Made by a program: the position numbers and the translations under genes
Source of the DNA: JAIQFL01 sp035295745
GTDB lineage: Bacteria > Acidobacteriota > Terriglobia > Bryobacterales > Bryobacteraceae
NCBI GenBank assembly: GCA_035295745.1
Contig: DATGIL010000088.1
Coordinates: 84,836 to 148,835, forward strand
Length of the DNA: 64,000 nucleotides
Direction of reading: 5' to 3'
The notes under the pieces: generated by a model
Database searches by the model: none
What the model was told of the DNA's origin: nothing
What the model saw: the letters and a program-made list of their open reading frames with translations, nothing else
In this document: in pieces, positions 25,455 through 34,952 of the stretch
How positions within the stretch are numbered: position 1 is the first letter of the stretch
Layout of the letters: each line of letters opens with the position of its first letter

Positions 25455-27395
25455 TCAACGCGCGTAGTAGCCCATACGGTAGCGAAGCTTGAGGGGCGGC
25501 AGGCCGACGGCCGTCACGAGTTCTATTTTGAATTCGTGGAACTTCCCATCGTGACTGTCGCTGGTGGGAACGCAATACAGTATGTAGCCATTCCGCAGGG
25601 ACGAAGCGTACCGGGCGGCGGTATCGCGCAGTTCCTGCAGATTGCCGGAGGCGACCGTGGTGGCCTGACCGGTCATCCACGATTCGCGCGGAGGGGGTGG
25701 GCCGTCGGAGATATTGATGTTGTAGATGGAGGCGTCGGAGCCGCTCAGTTCCTGCCCCAATTCCGCAGCGGAGCGGGTGCTCGAGTTGTCATTTCCATCG
25801 GAAACGATCAGGATCGCCTTTCGCCGGTTGTGCGACAGATTGAGCTGATCGAGCGCCAGGTGGACAGCATCGCGCAGGGCCGTGCCCCCGCGGGGTTGGA
25901 TACTCTGGAGGCCATTCTCAATGGCGTGGGTGTCGGAGGTGAAGGGCACAGTTAGAGCCGCTTCGTCGTTAAACGGAATCAGGAAGAACTCGTCGGTGGG
26001 ACGCGCGGATTTCAGGAACTCCATCGCCGCGGCCTGAATCGACTCCACCTTATTCCGCATGCTGCCGCTGGTATCGACGACGATTCCGGCGGAGATTGGC
26101 GCATCATCCGTCGAGAGTTGCGCGATCTGCATTTCCACGCCGTTGTCGAAGATTCGGAAGTTCGAGCGGTCGAGTCCGGTGACGAAACGGCCCTTTGCGT
26201 CCATTACGTTGACCGGAACTACGATCTGCTCCGGTCCTGCGACGGCCTGAAGCGGGCGCGGAGCCGGCGCCTGCGGCTCGGCCGATTCGTGCGCCGGTTG
26301 GTTGACCGCCGCGGGAATCGGCGGAGGTTCGGGTGCGGGAGTAACAGCAACTTGCGGCGGCGCCGCGGGTGGAAGCGGCATGGCGAATGCGACGAGCGCC
26401 GGTGTCCGGCCCACAGTCCATACAGCGGCGGCGAGCAATGCGATCATCGCGGTCAAACGGGTTTTGAGCGGGCGCGTGCCGGTGTGGCGGCCTTTGTCGA
26501 GCAGCATTTCGATGCGGCAGGCCAGGTGCGAGCGATCGCCGGCAGCCGTCGCGCCGGCCAGCGATGTTCGGACGCCGCCACAAAGTTCCACCATGCGGGC
26601 GAGACACGATGCGTAGACGCGGGGCTGCCCGGTGGAAGCCAGCACGATATCGTCGCAGGCCACCTCACGCTCCAAGTCCATCTGTCGAGTGATCCAGCGA
26701 ACCGCCGGATGGAAGACGAATAGTGCCTGAATGATGCGCTCGAAGAGCAGCGCCCAGTCGTCGTGCCTGATGAGGTGGGCGGCTTCGTGAAGGATGATCT
26801 GGCGGAGATCCTCATCGGCGAGGTCGCCAGCGAGGCGTGATGGGATCAGGATGGAAGGACGGCGCGGTCCGACTGCGATCGGTATCGTAATCTCGGTCGA
26901 TGTGGCTACTCGGACGCCCGGTCGGGGCGAGGGGCAGAGTGCCAGCCATTTCTCTCCTCGCGGGAAATGCGCGGCGCGGGCGCTTCGGCGATCGAGCAAC
27001 ACCCAGCTCACTGCAAGCCTGGCAAGCAGGAACGCAGCGATCAGCAGCCAACAGGACGCGATCCACTCGGGGCGGACGCGCAATGGCGTAGGTTTGTGGA
27101 CTGCGGGCGCCGGCCGATGGGCGGGGACCACGTGCACATCGAGTTGCGCGTCGACGGGCGAGATGGAAGCGGGCACAGCAACGCGCGCGGGTGCGGGATC
27201 AGCGGGCCGCACGGGCCACAGATACAAGGCGGGAAGAGCGAGTGTCGCGACCAGGACCGCGCACCAAAAGGCATAGCGGGTGGCGGCATTCAACTGATGA
27301 CGAGGCGTCACCCGGAGCGCCAACCAGACTGCGGCGGCGAGTGCGACGCTGACAATCGCACCGTTCGCCAGAGCGCTTAAAATCGAGCTGATCAT
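25455..27395 (-). CDS. M56 (BlaR1-type) peptidase fused to an acidobacterial VWFA-related domain
   Basis: 646 residues. The N-terminal 330 residues are an M56 membrane metallopeptidase: helices at about 12-30 and 38-60, another at 110-130, the zinc motif in IILHEAAHLIRHDDW (HEAAH) and EREVACDDIVL, and a further helix (MIALLAAAVWTVGRTPAL). A proline-rich linker (about 335-385) leads to a VWA-type domain with an intact MIDAS motif DTSGS in GIVVDTSGSMRNK. M56 proteins of the BlaR1/MecR1 type cleave a BlaI-type repressor after sensing; here no BlaI gene is adjacent and the penicillin-binding sensor is replaced by the VWA domain. Expressed from its own promoter candidate at 27431-27459. Confidence 0.88.
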   Translation of the reverse strand: MISSILSALANGAIVSVALAAAVWLALRVTPRHQLNAATRYAFWCAVLVATLALPALYLWPVRPADPAPARVAVPASISPVDAQLDVHVVPAHRPAPAVHKPTPLRVRPEWIASCWLLIAAFLLARLAVSWVLLDRRSARAAHFPRGEKWLALCPSPRPGVRVATSTEITIPIAVGPRRPSILIPSRLAGDLADEDLRQIILHEAAHLIRHDDWALLFERIIQALFVFHPAVRWITRQMDLEREVACDDIVLASTGQPRVYASCLARMVELCGGVRTSLAGATAAGDRSHLACRIEMLLDKGRHTGTRPLKTRLTAMIALLAAAVWTVGRTPALVAFAMPLPPAAPPQVAVTPAPEPPPIPAAVNQPAHESAEPQAPAPRPLQAVAGPEQIVVPVNVMDAKGRFVTGLDRSNFRIFDNGVEMQIAQLSTDDAPISAGIVVDTSGSMRNKVESIQAAAMEFLKSARPTDEFFLIPFNDEAALTVPFTSDTHAIENGLQSIQPRGGTALRDAVHLALDQLNLSHNRRKAILIVSDGNDNSSTRSAAELGQELSGSDASIYNINISDGPPPPRESWMTGQATTVASGNLQELRDTAARYASSLRNGYILYCVPTSDSHDGKFHEFKIELVTAVGLPPLKLRYRMGYYAR

Positions 27396-27417
27396 CGTGT
27401 CCCTCCTGCTTTTAAAG

Positions 27418-27476
27418 AATTAATAGTTCTATCGTAGGGGCACTCCCGCGGCTTGTCAATTAAAAAATTAATAGTT
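27418..27476 (-). promoter_or_regulatory. promoter with flanking 11-bp direct repeats (operator candidate)
   Basis: Reading the minus strand, TTGACA (27459-27454), a 17-base spacer and TACGAT (27436-27431) form a sigma-70-like promoter for the M56-VWA gene. The 11-mer AATTAATAGTT (plus-strand sequence) occurs exactly twice, at 27418-27428 and 27466-27476, one on each side of the promoter and 48 bases apart. This is a plausible pair of operator half-sites for a BlaI-like repressor encoded elsewhere. Confidence 0.6.
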
Positions 27477-27491
27477 GATGGAAGCGGGCGG

Positions 27492-28682
27492 CTATTTGGT
27501 CTTGTCGATTACGACTGCGCCACCCTTCATCACCCAGCGGACCTTTTGAATGGCGACGTCGATGTCGGACAGCGGATCGCCTTCCACGGCGACGATGTCG
27601 GCGAAGTGCCCGGGAAGCAGCGAGCCCAGGGTCTGCTCCATACCCAGCAGTTCCGCGGCGCCCGTGGTCGCGGTCTGGAGTGCCTGCTCAGGCGTCATAC
27701 CAGCCTTCACGAACCAACCGAGCTCCCGGGTGTTCTCGCCGAACATGGTGTAGACGGCATCCGAGCCCATGGCGAAACGAACACCCGCGGCGAACGCCTT
27801 GCGAGCGGTTTCGAAGTTCCTCTTGATGTAGGCATTCAGGTCGTCGGTCGCACCTGCGGGATAGTTCAGGCGGCGAGCATTATCGACGTAATAGCGATTG
27901 TGATCGATGGTGGGCACGTAGAAGATCTTGCGGCGTGCCATTTCGGCGATGGTGGCATCGTCCATGTCGGTGGCGTGCTCGATGGAGTCGGCCCCGGCGC
28001 GCACCGCGTCGCGCGCGCCGACCGGACCGTAGGTGTGAATCGCAATCTTTTTGCCGAGCGAGTGGGCGGCATCCACCGCCGCTTTCATCTCTTCAAAGGT
28101 GAATGTCTCAAAGCCAGTGACGTCGCGGCCAGAACCCGTTGATCCATACATCTTGATCCAGTCGGCTCCCGCGCCCACCTGTTGCCGCACGACGCGCATC
28201 ACTTCCGTTGGACCATCCGCAGTGTTGGGCGTGGAATTCCGCCCACGCGTAATCTGCAGGCCGTATCCGGCGACGAACATGCGTGGGCCCACCATCCGGC
28301 CCTCATTAATGAGGTCGCGCATGGCGATGTCGGCATAATCCTGTGCGCCCAGATCGCGCACCGTGGTGACCCCGGTTTCGATGGTCTTGCGGGCGTTGTC
28401 CTGGGCGAGGAACACGACTGCGGCGCCGCGCCCGGCCTGGCTCACGCGGTTCTCGAGTACGTAAGTCATGTGCGTGTGCACGTCGATCATTCCGGGAATG
28501 GCGGTGAACTTGGAGAGATCGACGACGGTGCCGGTGCACGCACCCACGCTTTGGATCTTGTCGCCCTGAACGGTGACGCAGGAGTCCTTCCAGACTTTGG
28601 TGCCGTCCCAGATCGCGCCGAATTTGTAGGTGGCGGCGGAGGAAACGGCGGACAGCAGGGCGAGGGCGATCAAGCAGCGCAT
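27492..28682 (-). CDS. secreted amidohydrolase (imidazolonepropionase/prolidase-like)
   Basis: 396 residues, signal peptide at the N-terminus (RCLIALALLSAVSSAA). Amidohydrolase superfamily TIM barrel with the first metal motif in PGMIDVHTHMTY (HxH), GVTTVRDLG, the barrel histidines KIAIHTYG and SIEHATDMDD, and the final aspartate in RFAMGSDAVY; the C-terminal sandwich ends LGSLLPGHFADIVAVEGDPL. Members of this exported group hydrolyse cyclic amides or X-Pro dipeptides; the substrate is not fixed by sequence. It stands alone on the minus strand, ending 16 bases before the operator region of the M56-VWA gene. Confidence 0.9.
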   Translation of the reverse strand: MRCLIALALLSAVSSAATYKFGAIWDGTKVWKDSCVTVQGDKIQSVGACTGTVVDLSKFTAIPGMIDVHTHMTYVLENRVSQAGRGAAVVFLAQDNARKTIETGVTTVRDLGAQDYADIAMRDLINEGRMVGPRMFVAGYGLQITRGRNSTPNTADGPTEVMRVVRQQVGAGADWIKMYGSTGSGRDVTGFETFTFEEMKAAVDAAHSLGKKIAIHTYGPVGARDAVRAGADSIEHATDMDDATIAEMARRKIFYVPTIDHNRYYVDNARRLNYPAGATDDLNAYIKRNFETARKAFAAGVRFAMGSDAVYTMFGENTRELGWFVKAGMTPEQALQTATTGAAELLGMEQTLGSLLPGHFADIVAVEGDPLSDIDVAIQKVRWVMKGGAVVIDKTK

Positions 28683-28910
28683 TGCCTTAGATTGCCATTC
28701 GGGAAGGCTAAGAGCAAACGGCGCCGTCCAAGGCTATCGAAGACCCCCTGTTGGAATCAGACTTGGTGGACGCACGAAAAGCGTCGAGAAGAGTCTCGAC
28801 GCGGCAAACAGGGTGTTTGCGCCACATCGCAGGTAACCGATCTCTAATTATTTCGTCTAATTGAAAAGTTCTAAGTCAGTCAAAGGGTGTCTTTTGAAGG
28901 GGTATACCAA
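28683..28910. other. divergent intergenic region with a family B element
   Basis: 228 bases between the amidohydrolase and the TonB-type receptor. The family B hairpin at 28771-28822 occupies the middle. AT-rich DNA at 28840-28880 probably carries the receptor promoter, but no unambiguous boxes are seen. Confidence 0.4.
28771..28822 (+). repeat. family B hairpin element, copy 2
   Basis: CGCACGAAAA, then a perfect stem GCGTCGAGA / TCTCGACGC with loop AGAG (28781-28802), then GGCAAACAGGGTGTTTGCGCC, which itself forms a second small hairpin. Matches the other copies at 10183 (plus) and 50041 (minus). Confidence 0.8.
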
Positions 28911-31900
28911 ATGCGACAACAAGTTTCCGTGATCTTACTCTCCGTCTGCTTTGCCTCGGCTGGGTTAAGTCAGGTTAATGGGACGCTCTCGGGGTCAGTA
29001 GTAGACGCTTCCGGGGCCGCGGTACCGAACGCGCAGGTTAAGTTACTGCTGCCCGGCGGAACCACGCCCGTGATTTCCGGTAAAACGACGAATGAAGGGT
29101 TGTATTCCTTCATCGGAGTTCGGCCTGGGACTTACGACATTAACGTGGATGCCGCCGGATTCGTCACCGCGGTACGCAAAGAAATCAGAGTGGATCCGGT
29201 TCGAGAGACTTCGCTGCCGCAGATCAAGATGGAAGTGGCGGCGGTCAGCCAGACGATCGATGTCTCGGGGGGCGAACAGACGGTCGAGACGGCCACCTCC
29301 GAGGTCTCGACCACGGTGGGGGCCAGTCAGATCGACAGACTGCCGTTGCTGGATCGCGATGTCCTGACGCTGGCGCAGACTCAACCCGGCGTCCTGAACG
29401 CCAGCCCGATCAGCCTGGCGAACGGGAATGACACGGTGGTTAACGGCCTGCGCAGCACCTACACGAACGTGACGCTGGATGGAATTAACATTCAGGACAA
29501 CTATTTACGCGAGAACGGCGTGGGGTTCAGTCCCAATCTGCTGAAGTCGAGCCAGGTGGCGGAGATGACGGTGGAGACTTCCAACGCCAATACCAGCATG
29601 GGCGGAGGCGCGTCTCAAATTAACATGGTAAGTCCCTCAGGGAGCAACACGTTACACGGAGAAGCGCTGTGGTACAACCGCAACAATGCCTTCGCCGCGA
29701 ACGAGTGGTTTAACAATCAGGAAGGCGTGAGACAGCCGTTTCTGAACCAGAACATCTTCGGCGGCCGGGCAGGCGGTCCGATCCGTAAAGACAAACTCTT
29801 CTTCTTTGGCGCTTTTGAAGGGACCTACGACCACCAGCAATTGGCCCAGAACGGCGTGGTGCTGACTCCCGATGCGCGCAACGGTATTTTCAGTTACATC
29901 GATTCGGGCGGGAATTTGCGGAAAGCCAACGTGCTGGCGTTGCGAGGCGTGGGAATCGACCCGGTGGCACAGGGAATTCTCAACCAGTTGCCGACCACGA
30001 TCAACAACTTCGACGTGGGGGATAGCAGCCCTGGCCTTCTGTTGAACACTGCCGGGTATGCGTTCAATCAACGCGCCAACGACCGGAGGCAAGTGGTGAG
30101 CGCGCGAGTGGACTACAACTACTCCACCAAGAACACCTTCACGGGCGCAGTGCATCTGGCGAAGGAGACTACCGACCGGCCCGACTTTTCGAACGGTTTT
30201 CAGCCGGTGCCGCCGGCTTTCGTCGACGCGTTCACCAAGCTGATCTCGGCTTCCTGGCGATGGAATCCCACGCCCAATATCACGAACGAATTGCGGGGCG
30301 GCGCCAATTTGTCGCCGGTGCACTTCGACGTTTCAGGCCAGCCGCCGGCATTCTTCGAGAGCAACGCCAGCGTGATCTGGAGCAGCCCCATAAATGAGGC
30401 ATTGCCGCAGGGCCGCAACACGAACACCTACACAATCGGCGACACAGCGGCCTACATTCGCGGACGGCACACCTTGCGGTTCGGGTTCAACTTCCAAATT
30501 TTGCACATCTACGACTACAACGCCGGCGGCACGGTTCCGGCCTACAACGTGGCGATGGGGACCGGACAGAATGGATTGACCGGCGCAGACCTGCCCGGCA
30601 TTGGCGCGTCCGATCTGGATAACGCCAACCTTCTGCTGGCCAGTTTGGGAGGCTTTGTAGATTCGTATACCCAGACGTTCAATGTCACCGGCCGCACTTC
30701 CGGGTTCGTGAACGGCGCGTCGTACGCGCGAAACTGGCGATACAACAACTATGCGGGCTTTGCGCAGGACCAGTGGAAGCTGCGGCCCCGACTGACTCTG
30801 ACGTTGGGGCTGCGCTATGAGTATTTCGCGCCGGTGAACGAAGTCAACGGGCTGGTGTTGATGCCGGAACTGTTGAACAATAATCCCATCGCGACGCTGC
30901 TCTCAGACGCGACTTTGAACTTCGCGGGAGGTAACAGCGGGCGCCCGATCTATCATCGGGACCTGAACAACTTCGCGCCCAACGTAGGTCTGGCCTGGGA
31001 TGTCTTCGGCAACGGCAAGACGGCGCTGCGCGCGGGCTACAGCATCAATTATGTGGACGACAACGCCATCGCGACCATCAATAACAGCTCCACCACCAAC
31101 AGCGGACTGAGTTCCACGGTGACCGCGAGCGGGCTGAGCGGTCGCCTGAGCACGAACCGGCCGTCGATTCCGACCCCGATGTTCCAGGTTCCGGTGACAG
31201 AAGATCAGAACTACGCGTTGGCGCCTTCGAGCAACGCGATGGGTCTGGTGGATCCAAATCTGCGGACGCCTTACGTGCAGCAGTGGAATCTGAGCGTGGA
31301 GCACGATTTCAAAGGCACCTTGCTGACCGTGGCGTACGTGGGGAATCATGGCGTGAAGGAACTGCGCGCGCTCGATTTCAACCAGGTGAACATCAATGCG
31401 GGCGGCTTTCTGCAGGACTTCATTCGCGCGCGAAACAACGGAAACCTGGCGCGGGCCGCCACGGGCACCTTCGATCCGGCGTACAACCCCAAGATTAACG
31501 GTAGCCAGCCGCTCACCGTATTTCCGCAACTTGGCGGAGGCGGATTTCTGACGAACAGCACGGTGCGGGCCGACATCGACCAGGGAGTAGCCGGAACGTT
31601 GGCGACGCTTTACCAGACCAACGGACTGAACGGTCCCATCAACTTCTTCGCCAATCCTTATATTTTGGGCGGGAACCTGATCACGAATTACAGCAACTCG
31701 ACTTATAACTCGCTTCAGGTAGACGTGCGGCATCGCTATCGCAATGGGCTTCAGTTGCAGGCGAATTACGTGTTTTCGAAGGTCCTGAGCGACGCTCTGG
31801 GAGATCAGCAGACACGCTTCGAGCCCTTCCTGGATGCCAACAACGGGAAGCTGGAACGCGCGCGTGCTCCGTACGACCTGACGCACGTGTTCCATCTGAA

Positions 31901-32549
31901 CGGCTCGTATGAACTGCCGTTTGGAACCGGGCATCGGATGCTCTCGAAGAATCGAATTCTGTCGAGGGTGGTGGGCGGATGGACGGCAGGCGGGATCGTG
32001 ACGTGGCAATCGGGCGCGCCATTTTCGATTCTGTCGGAGCGAGGGACTTTGAATCGCAGCGGCGTGCGGTCGGCGCAGAACACGGCCAGCACGAATCTGA
32101 CGGGCAGCCAACTGGATCAGGTGGTGGGATTCTATATGACCGGCGACGGCCCGTTCTTTATCAACCCGGCCGACATTAATCCGCGGGACGGTCGCGGTAC
32201 GACTCAGGAAGGGCAGCCGGTCTTCAGCGGGCAGGCGTTCTCCAATCCAGGCCCGGGAACTGTGGGCACGTTGCAGAGGCGGATGTTCGATAATCCCTCG
32301 GTGTTCAATCTGGACGCCAATCTGACGAAGATCACGCGGATTAACGAACGCCACTCGATCGAACTGCGTCTGGAGGCGTTGAACGCGCTCAATCACCCGA
32401 GCTTCTACTCGGGGGCCAACTACGGATTCGGCAATTTCGCGGGGGTCCCGGATGCGCGGTTCAACATCAACTCGACTACGTTCGGGCGGATCGGGTATAC
32501 GTTTAACGATTCGCGCGAGGTACAACTGGGGCTGCACTATCGATTCTGA
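28911..32549 (+). CDS. TonB-dependent receptor with carboxypeptidase-regulatory N-terminal domain (Oar-like)
   Basis: 1212 residues from the ATG at 28911, chosen because AAGGGG lies eight bases upstream and a signal peptide follows (QQVSVILLSVCFASAGLSQ); an in-frame GTG at 28887 is possible. Residues about 22-110 form a carboxypeptidase-regulatory-like beta sandwich (VNGTLSGSVVDASGAAVPNA...). A plug-type domain follows (TVNGLRSTYTNVTLDGINIQD), then a long outer-membrane barrel ending in the aromatic-terminal strand REVQLGLHYRF. Oar-like receptors in acidobacteria are believed to take up polysaccharide or peptide breakdown products; ligand unknown. A strong hairpin follows the stop. Confidence 0.93.
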   Translation: MRQQVSVILLSVCFASAGLSQVNGTLSGSVVDASGAAVPNAQVKLLLPGGTTPVISGKTTNEGLYSFIGVRPGTYDINVDAAGFVTAVRKEIRVDPVRETSLPQIKMEVAAVSQTIDVSGGEQTVETATSEVSTTVGASQIDRLPLLDRDVLTLAQTQPGVLNASPISLANGNDTVVNGLRSTYTNVTLDGINIQDNYLRENGVGFSPNLLKSSQVAEMTVETSNANTSMGGGASQINMVSPSGSNTLHGEALWYNRNNAFAANEWFNNQEGVRQPFLNQNIFGGRAGGPIRKDKLFFFGAFEGTYDHQQLAQNGVVLTPDARNGIFSYIDSGGNLRKANVLALRGVGIDPVAQGILNQLPTTINNFDVGDSSPGLLLNTAGYAFNQRANDRRQVVSARVDYNYSTKNTFTGAVHLAKETTDRPDFSNGFQPVPPAFVDAFTKLISASWRWNPTPNITNELRGGANLSPVHFDVSGQPPAFFESNASVIWSSPINEALPQGRNTNTYTIGDTAAYIRGRHTLRFGFNFQILHIYDYNAGGTVPAYNVAMGTGQNGLTGADLPGIGASDLDNANLLLASLGGFVDSYTQTFNVTGRTSGFVNGASYARNWRYNNYAGFAQDQWKLRPRLTLTLGLRYEYFAPVNEVNGLVLMPELLNNNPIATLLSDATLNFAGGNSGRPIYHRDLNNFAPNVGLAWDVFGNGKTALRAGYSINYVDDNAIATINNSSTTNSGLSSTVTASGLSGRLSTNRPSIPTPMFQVPVTEDQNYALAPSSNAMGLVDPNLRTPYVQQWNLSVEHDFKGTLLTVAYVGNHGVKELRALDFNQVNINAGGFLQDFIRARNNGNLARAATGTFDPAYNPKINGSQPLTVFPQLGGGGFLTNSTVRADIDQGVAGTLATLYQTNGLNGPINFFANPYILGGNLITNYSNSTYNSLQVDVRHRYRNGLQLQANYVFSKVLSDALGDQQTRFEPFLDANNGKLERARAPYDLTHVFHLNGSYELPFGTGHRMLSKNRILSRVVGGWTAGGIVTWQSGAPFSILSERGTLNRSGVRSAQNTASTNLTGSQLDQVVGFYMTGDGPFFINPADINPRDGRGTTQEGQPVFSGQAFSNPGPGTVGTLQRRMFDNPSVFNLDANLTKITRINERHSIELRLEALNALNHPSFYSGANYGFGNFAGVPDARFNINSTTFGRIGYTFNDSREVQLGLHYRF

Positions 32550-32554
32550 AGGGA

Positions 32555-32591
32555 GGGCGGGACACTGGGCCGCCGGAAGGTGGCCCGCCCC
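32555..32591 (+). terminator. GC-rich hairpin after the TonB-type receptor
   Basis: Core stem GGGCCGCC / GGTGGCCC (one G-T pair) with a GGAA tetraloop at 32567-32586, extended by outer GGCGGG / CCCGCC pairing across a bulge. Six bases past the stop; followed by only a short pyrimidine stretch. Confidence 0.5.
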
Positions 32592-32821
32592 GCGTCTGTT
32601 CTCACCGGTCATTGAAATCCGCCAGAACCGCGCCCAAAATCGGTGCGGCTTTCGCCGGGCCTCCTTGCTGTTCGGAACGCGCCTGCCGGCTCAGGTGCGG
32701 CACGAGACTGCCAGTCCAGGAGTTTCGGTGCTCGGGACGATCTATATACGCGCCTGGCTGACCACAGAGTCCACACCGCCACCGCCCTGTCGCCAGGCGT
32801 CGATTAGCCTGGCCCTTGTAA

Positions 32822-34222
32822 TCAGCCCTTCTTTTTTCGAATCGAGTACAGCCGTGTTTCCGTACGCAGCAGCAGACGCTTGCCTACAATCGCCGGCGTC
32901 GCGAGGGCCATTTCATCCAGATCGTTCGAGTGCAACAAATCGAACTTTTCGCTGGCGGCGATCACGAAAGTCCTGCCCTCTTCGCTTAGGCAGAAAATAT
33001 TGCCGTTGTAGGCCCACGGCGACGAAGTGAAATCGCCGCCGCTGCCGATGCGCGCGCGGTAGCTGAGAGCGCCGGTCTTCGCATCGTAACGGTTGAGAAT
33101 TCCGGTTTCGGTGAGCACGTACAGCCCACCGTTGTAAGCTACCTGCGTCGGCAGATAGGTTCCGCCTTTCGGCTGTAGCCAGGCGACGTACTCATTCAAC
33201 TTCGCGCCGTCCGGTGTGGTGAGATCGCCCGCGGCCCCTGGCTTGATTGCCGCCAATGCCTTGCCCTTTCCGCCGTTCAGATATAAGAGGCCGTCGTGGG
33301 CGAAGGGGCTGGGGATCGGCATCGCGGACATTCCCGCGATGCGCCACAACTCTTTGCCATCGGTATCGTAACTGATGGCGAGCCCGGGGCCCACAGTGAC
33401 GATCTCAGTGCGTTTCGCGTTTTTCCAGATGTAAGGCGTCGACCACCCGGAGCGGCGGTCGGATCCGGGCACCAGGATGTTGCGATCGGTGCGCCAGACC
33501 TGTTTGCCGGTATTCTTGTCGAACGCCGCTATGAACTGCTGCTTTTCATTGTCATTGACGATGATCACAAGATCGCCCACCAGTGCGGGCGAACTGGCGG
33601 TTCCGAAATCGAGAATAATCGGCATCGCTTCGAGCGCGGTGTGCCAGATTTCGTGGCCCTTGAGGTCATAGGCGAACAGGCCGAGGTTCGTGATGTAGAC
33701 ATACACCCTCTTCCCATCGGTGACCGGCGTTTCCGAGCAGAAGCTGTTCTTGCGGTGACGTCCGCCGGGGGGATGACCGGAATAGAACTCGCGCTTCCAC
33801 TTCACCCTTCCGCTTTTGAGATTGACCGAATACAGGAAATAGTGAAGGGTGACCTCCGCCGGCAATTCGAAATCGCGTGCGTTCACGCGTTCGACTACTT
33901 CTTTTTCGCTGAGGCCTTGCTTCATCAACTCGGCGACGTACTCGTTGCTGTATTCGGTGCCTTTTTGAGGCTGCTTGGCCTTGCCCTCGGTCGTCACAGA
34001 GGTGAGGAAGACGGTGTTGCCGGCAACGATCGGCGACGACCAGCCGAGACCTGGGATCGCCGCCGCCCACTCGATGTTCTCGGTAGAGGACCACTTTTCC
34101 GGGAGATTGCCGGCGTTGGCGCTGGGATTGGCGGAGGGTCCACGGAAACCCGGCCATTTGGGCTCGGCCCCGAAGGCCACGGCGGCGAGCGCGACGGCGA
34201 TGCTGGGAAGAGACAATCTCAT
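32822..34222 (-). CDS. secreted PQQ-type beta-propeller protein
   Basis: 466 residues with a signal peptide (LSLPSIAVALAAVAFGAE). Mature protein opens WPGFRGPSANPSA, the usual start of exported outer-membrane-assembly/PQQ-like propellers in Acidobacteria and Planctomycetes, and contains repeated blades with the W motif, e.g. LYSVNLKSGRVKWKREF, FAYDLKGHEIWHT, AFDKNTGKQVWRT. No heme motif and no clear PQQ catalytic aspartate pair, so a structural or binding propeller is as likely as a dehydrogenase. Convergent with the upstream receptor and flanked by a 330-base gap before the BlaI gene; no operon partner. Confidence 0.85.
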   Translation of the reverse strand: MRLSLPSIAVALAAVAFGAEPKWPGFRGPSANPSANAGNLPEKWSSTENIEWAAAIPGLGWSSPIVAGNTVFLTSVTTEGKAKQPQKGTEYSNEYVAELMKQGLSEKEVVERVNARDFELPAEVTLHYFLYSVNLKSGRVKWKREFYSGHPPGGRHRKNSFCSETPVTDGKRVYVYITNLGLFAYDLKGHEIWHTALEAMPIILDFGTASSPALVGDLVIIVNDNEKQQFIAAFDKNTGKQVWRTDRNILVPGSDRRSGWSTPYIWKNAKRTEIVTVGPGLAISYDTDGKELWRIAGMSAMPIPSPFAHDGLLYLNGGKGKALAAIKPGAAGDLTTPDGAKLNEYVAWLQPKGGTYLPTQVAYNGGLYVLTETGILNRYDAKTGALSYRARIGSGGDFTSSPWAYNGNIFCLSEEGRTFVIAASEKFDLLHSNDLDEMALATPAIVGKRLLLRTETRLYSIRKKKG

Positions 34223-34553
34223 TCTGGTATTGTCTGCTATTGGACGGCGACGGATGCGGAAGGTCTCGTAACGCGGGGCTCGAAGGACGCCGTGAAGCGG
34301 GTGGTAAATATCGTAGATGTGCGCCTAAGCCTTCATGGTCTGAGCTTTCTTACTAAGGGCGTCAGGAGACGAGCTCGTTTGGATTATCAAAGGGCGTTCC
34401 GTCCTCTCGTGAGCGAAGCCGTAAGAACCTGCAAATCACGGACGGGAGTACAAAGCCGCTTTATTTTTGGCCAGAGTTAACAACCTTGCACCGGGCCGCG
34501 AGATTGACAGTCCTCCGGAGCTCGTAGTAGCATTACCGGAGTAAGCAGGAGAC
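34223..34553. other. intergenic gap with the BlaI-M56 promoter region
   Basis: 331 bases between the divergent propeller and blaI-type genes. No gene or RNA is supportable in 34223-34500. The right end has a promoter candidate listed separately. Confidence 0.4.
34504..34541 (+). promoter_or_regulatory. promoter and repeat upstream of the BlaI-type gene
   Basis: TTGACA at 34504-34509 and TAGCAT at 34528-34533, 18-base spacer, 21 bases before the ATG. CCGGAG occurs twice, at 34515-34520 and 34536-34541, exactly 21 bases (two helical turns) apart, one inside the spacer and one after the -10 box: possible autoregulatory BlaI sites. Confidence 0.45.
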
Positions 34554-34952
34554 ATGAACCAGGCGCGATTCACGCAAGCCGAGAGGCGAATTCTGGAGCA
34601 GTATTGGAAGCTCGGAACCTGCTCCGTCCGTGAGATTCTCGACAGCCTGCCCGAGGAGGAGCGCGTTGCTTACACAACCGTTCAGACCCTCGTCTGCCGG
34701 CTCGAACAGAAGGGCGCCCTGCGTAAGGTCAAGAAGATCGGCAACGCCCAGTTGTTCGAGCCCGCCATCGATCGGCGAGAGTTCCGCAGCGGCTTAATTA
34801 CAGACTTCCTGGCTCTCTTCGGAGGGTCCCCCCGCCTGCTGGTCTCAACCCTCCTCGAGACGGGCACCCTGACACTCCAGGATCTGAAGGCCCTTCAAAC
34901 CGCTGCGCCCACCAAGAGCAAGGGCGGCCGACGGAGAAAAAGCGATGCATGA
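34554..34952 (+). CDS. BlaI/MecI-family transcriptional repressor
   Basis: 132 residues, penicillinase-repressor family winged helix. Seen: FTQAERRILEQYWKLGTCSV, the recognition-helix region VAYTTVQTLVCRLEQKGAL (the YTTV.T...RL pattern is diagnostic) and a C-terminal dimerisation half with a basic tail (SKGGRRRKSDA). It overlaps by eight bases the M56 peptidase gene, the classical repressor/protease pairing: the membrane peptidase inactivates the repressor when it senses a signal. Autoregulation from the promoter just upstream is likely. Confidence 0.95.
   Translation: MNQARFTQAERRILEQYWKLGTCSVREILDSLPEEERVAYTTVQTLVCRLEQKGALRKVKKIGNAQLFEPAIDRREFRSGLITDFLALFGGSPRLLVSTLLETGTLTLQDLKALQTAAPTKSKGGRRRKSDA

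Noticed and set aside
30903..32612. 569-residue minus-strand frame
   Set aside because: Antisense to the TonB-type receptor, whose frame carries all recognisable motifs.
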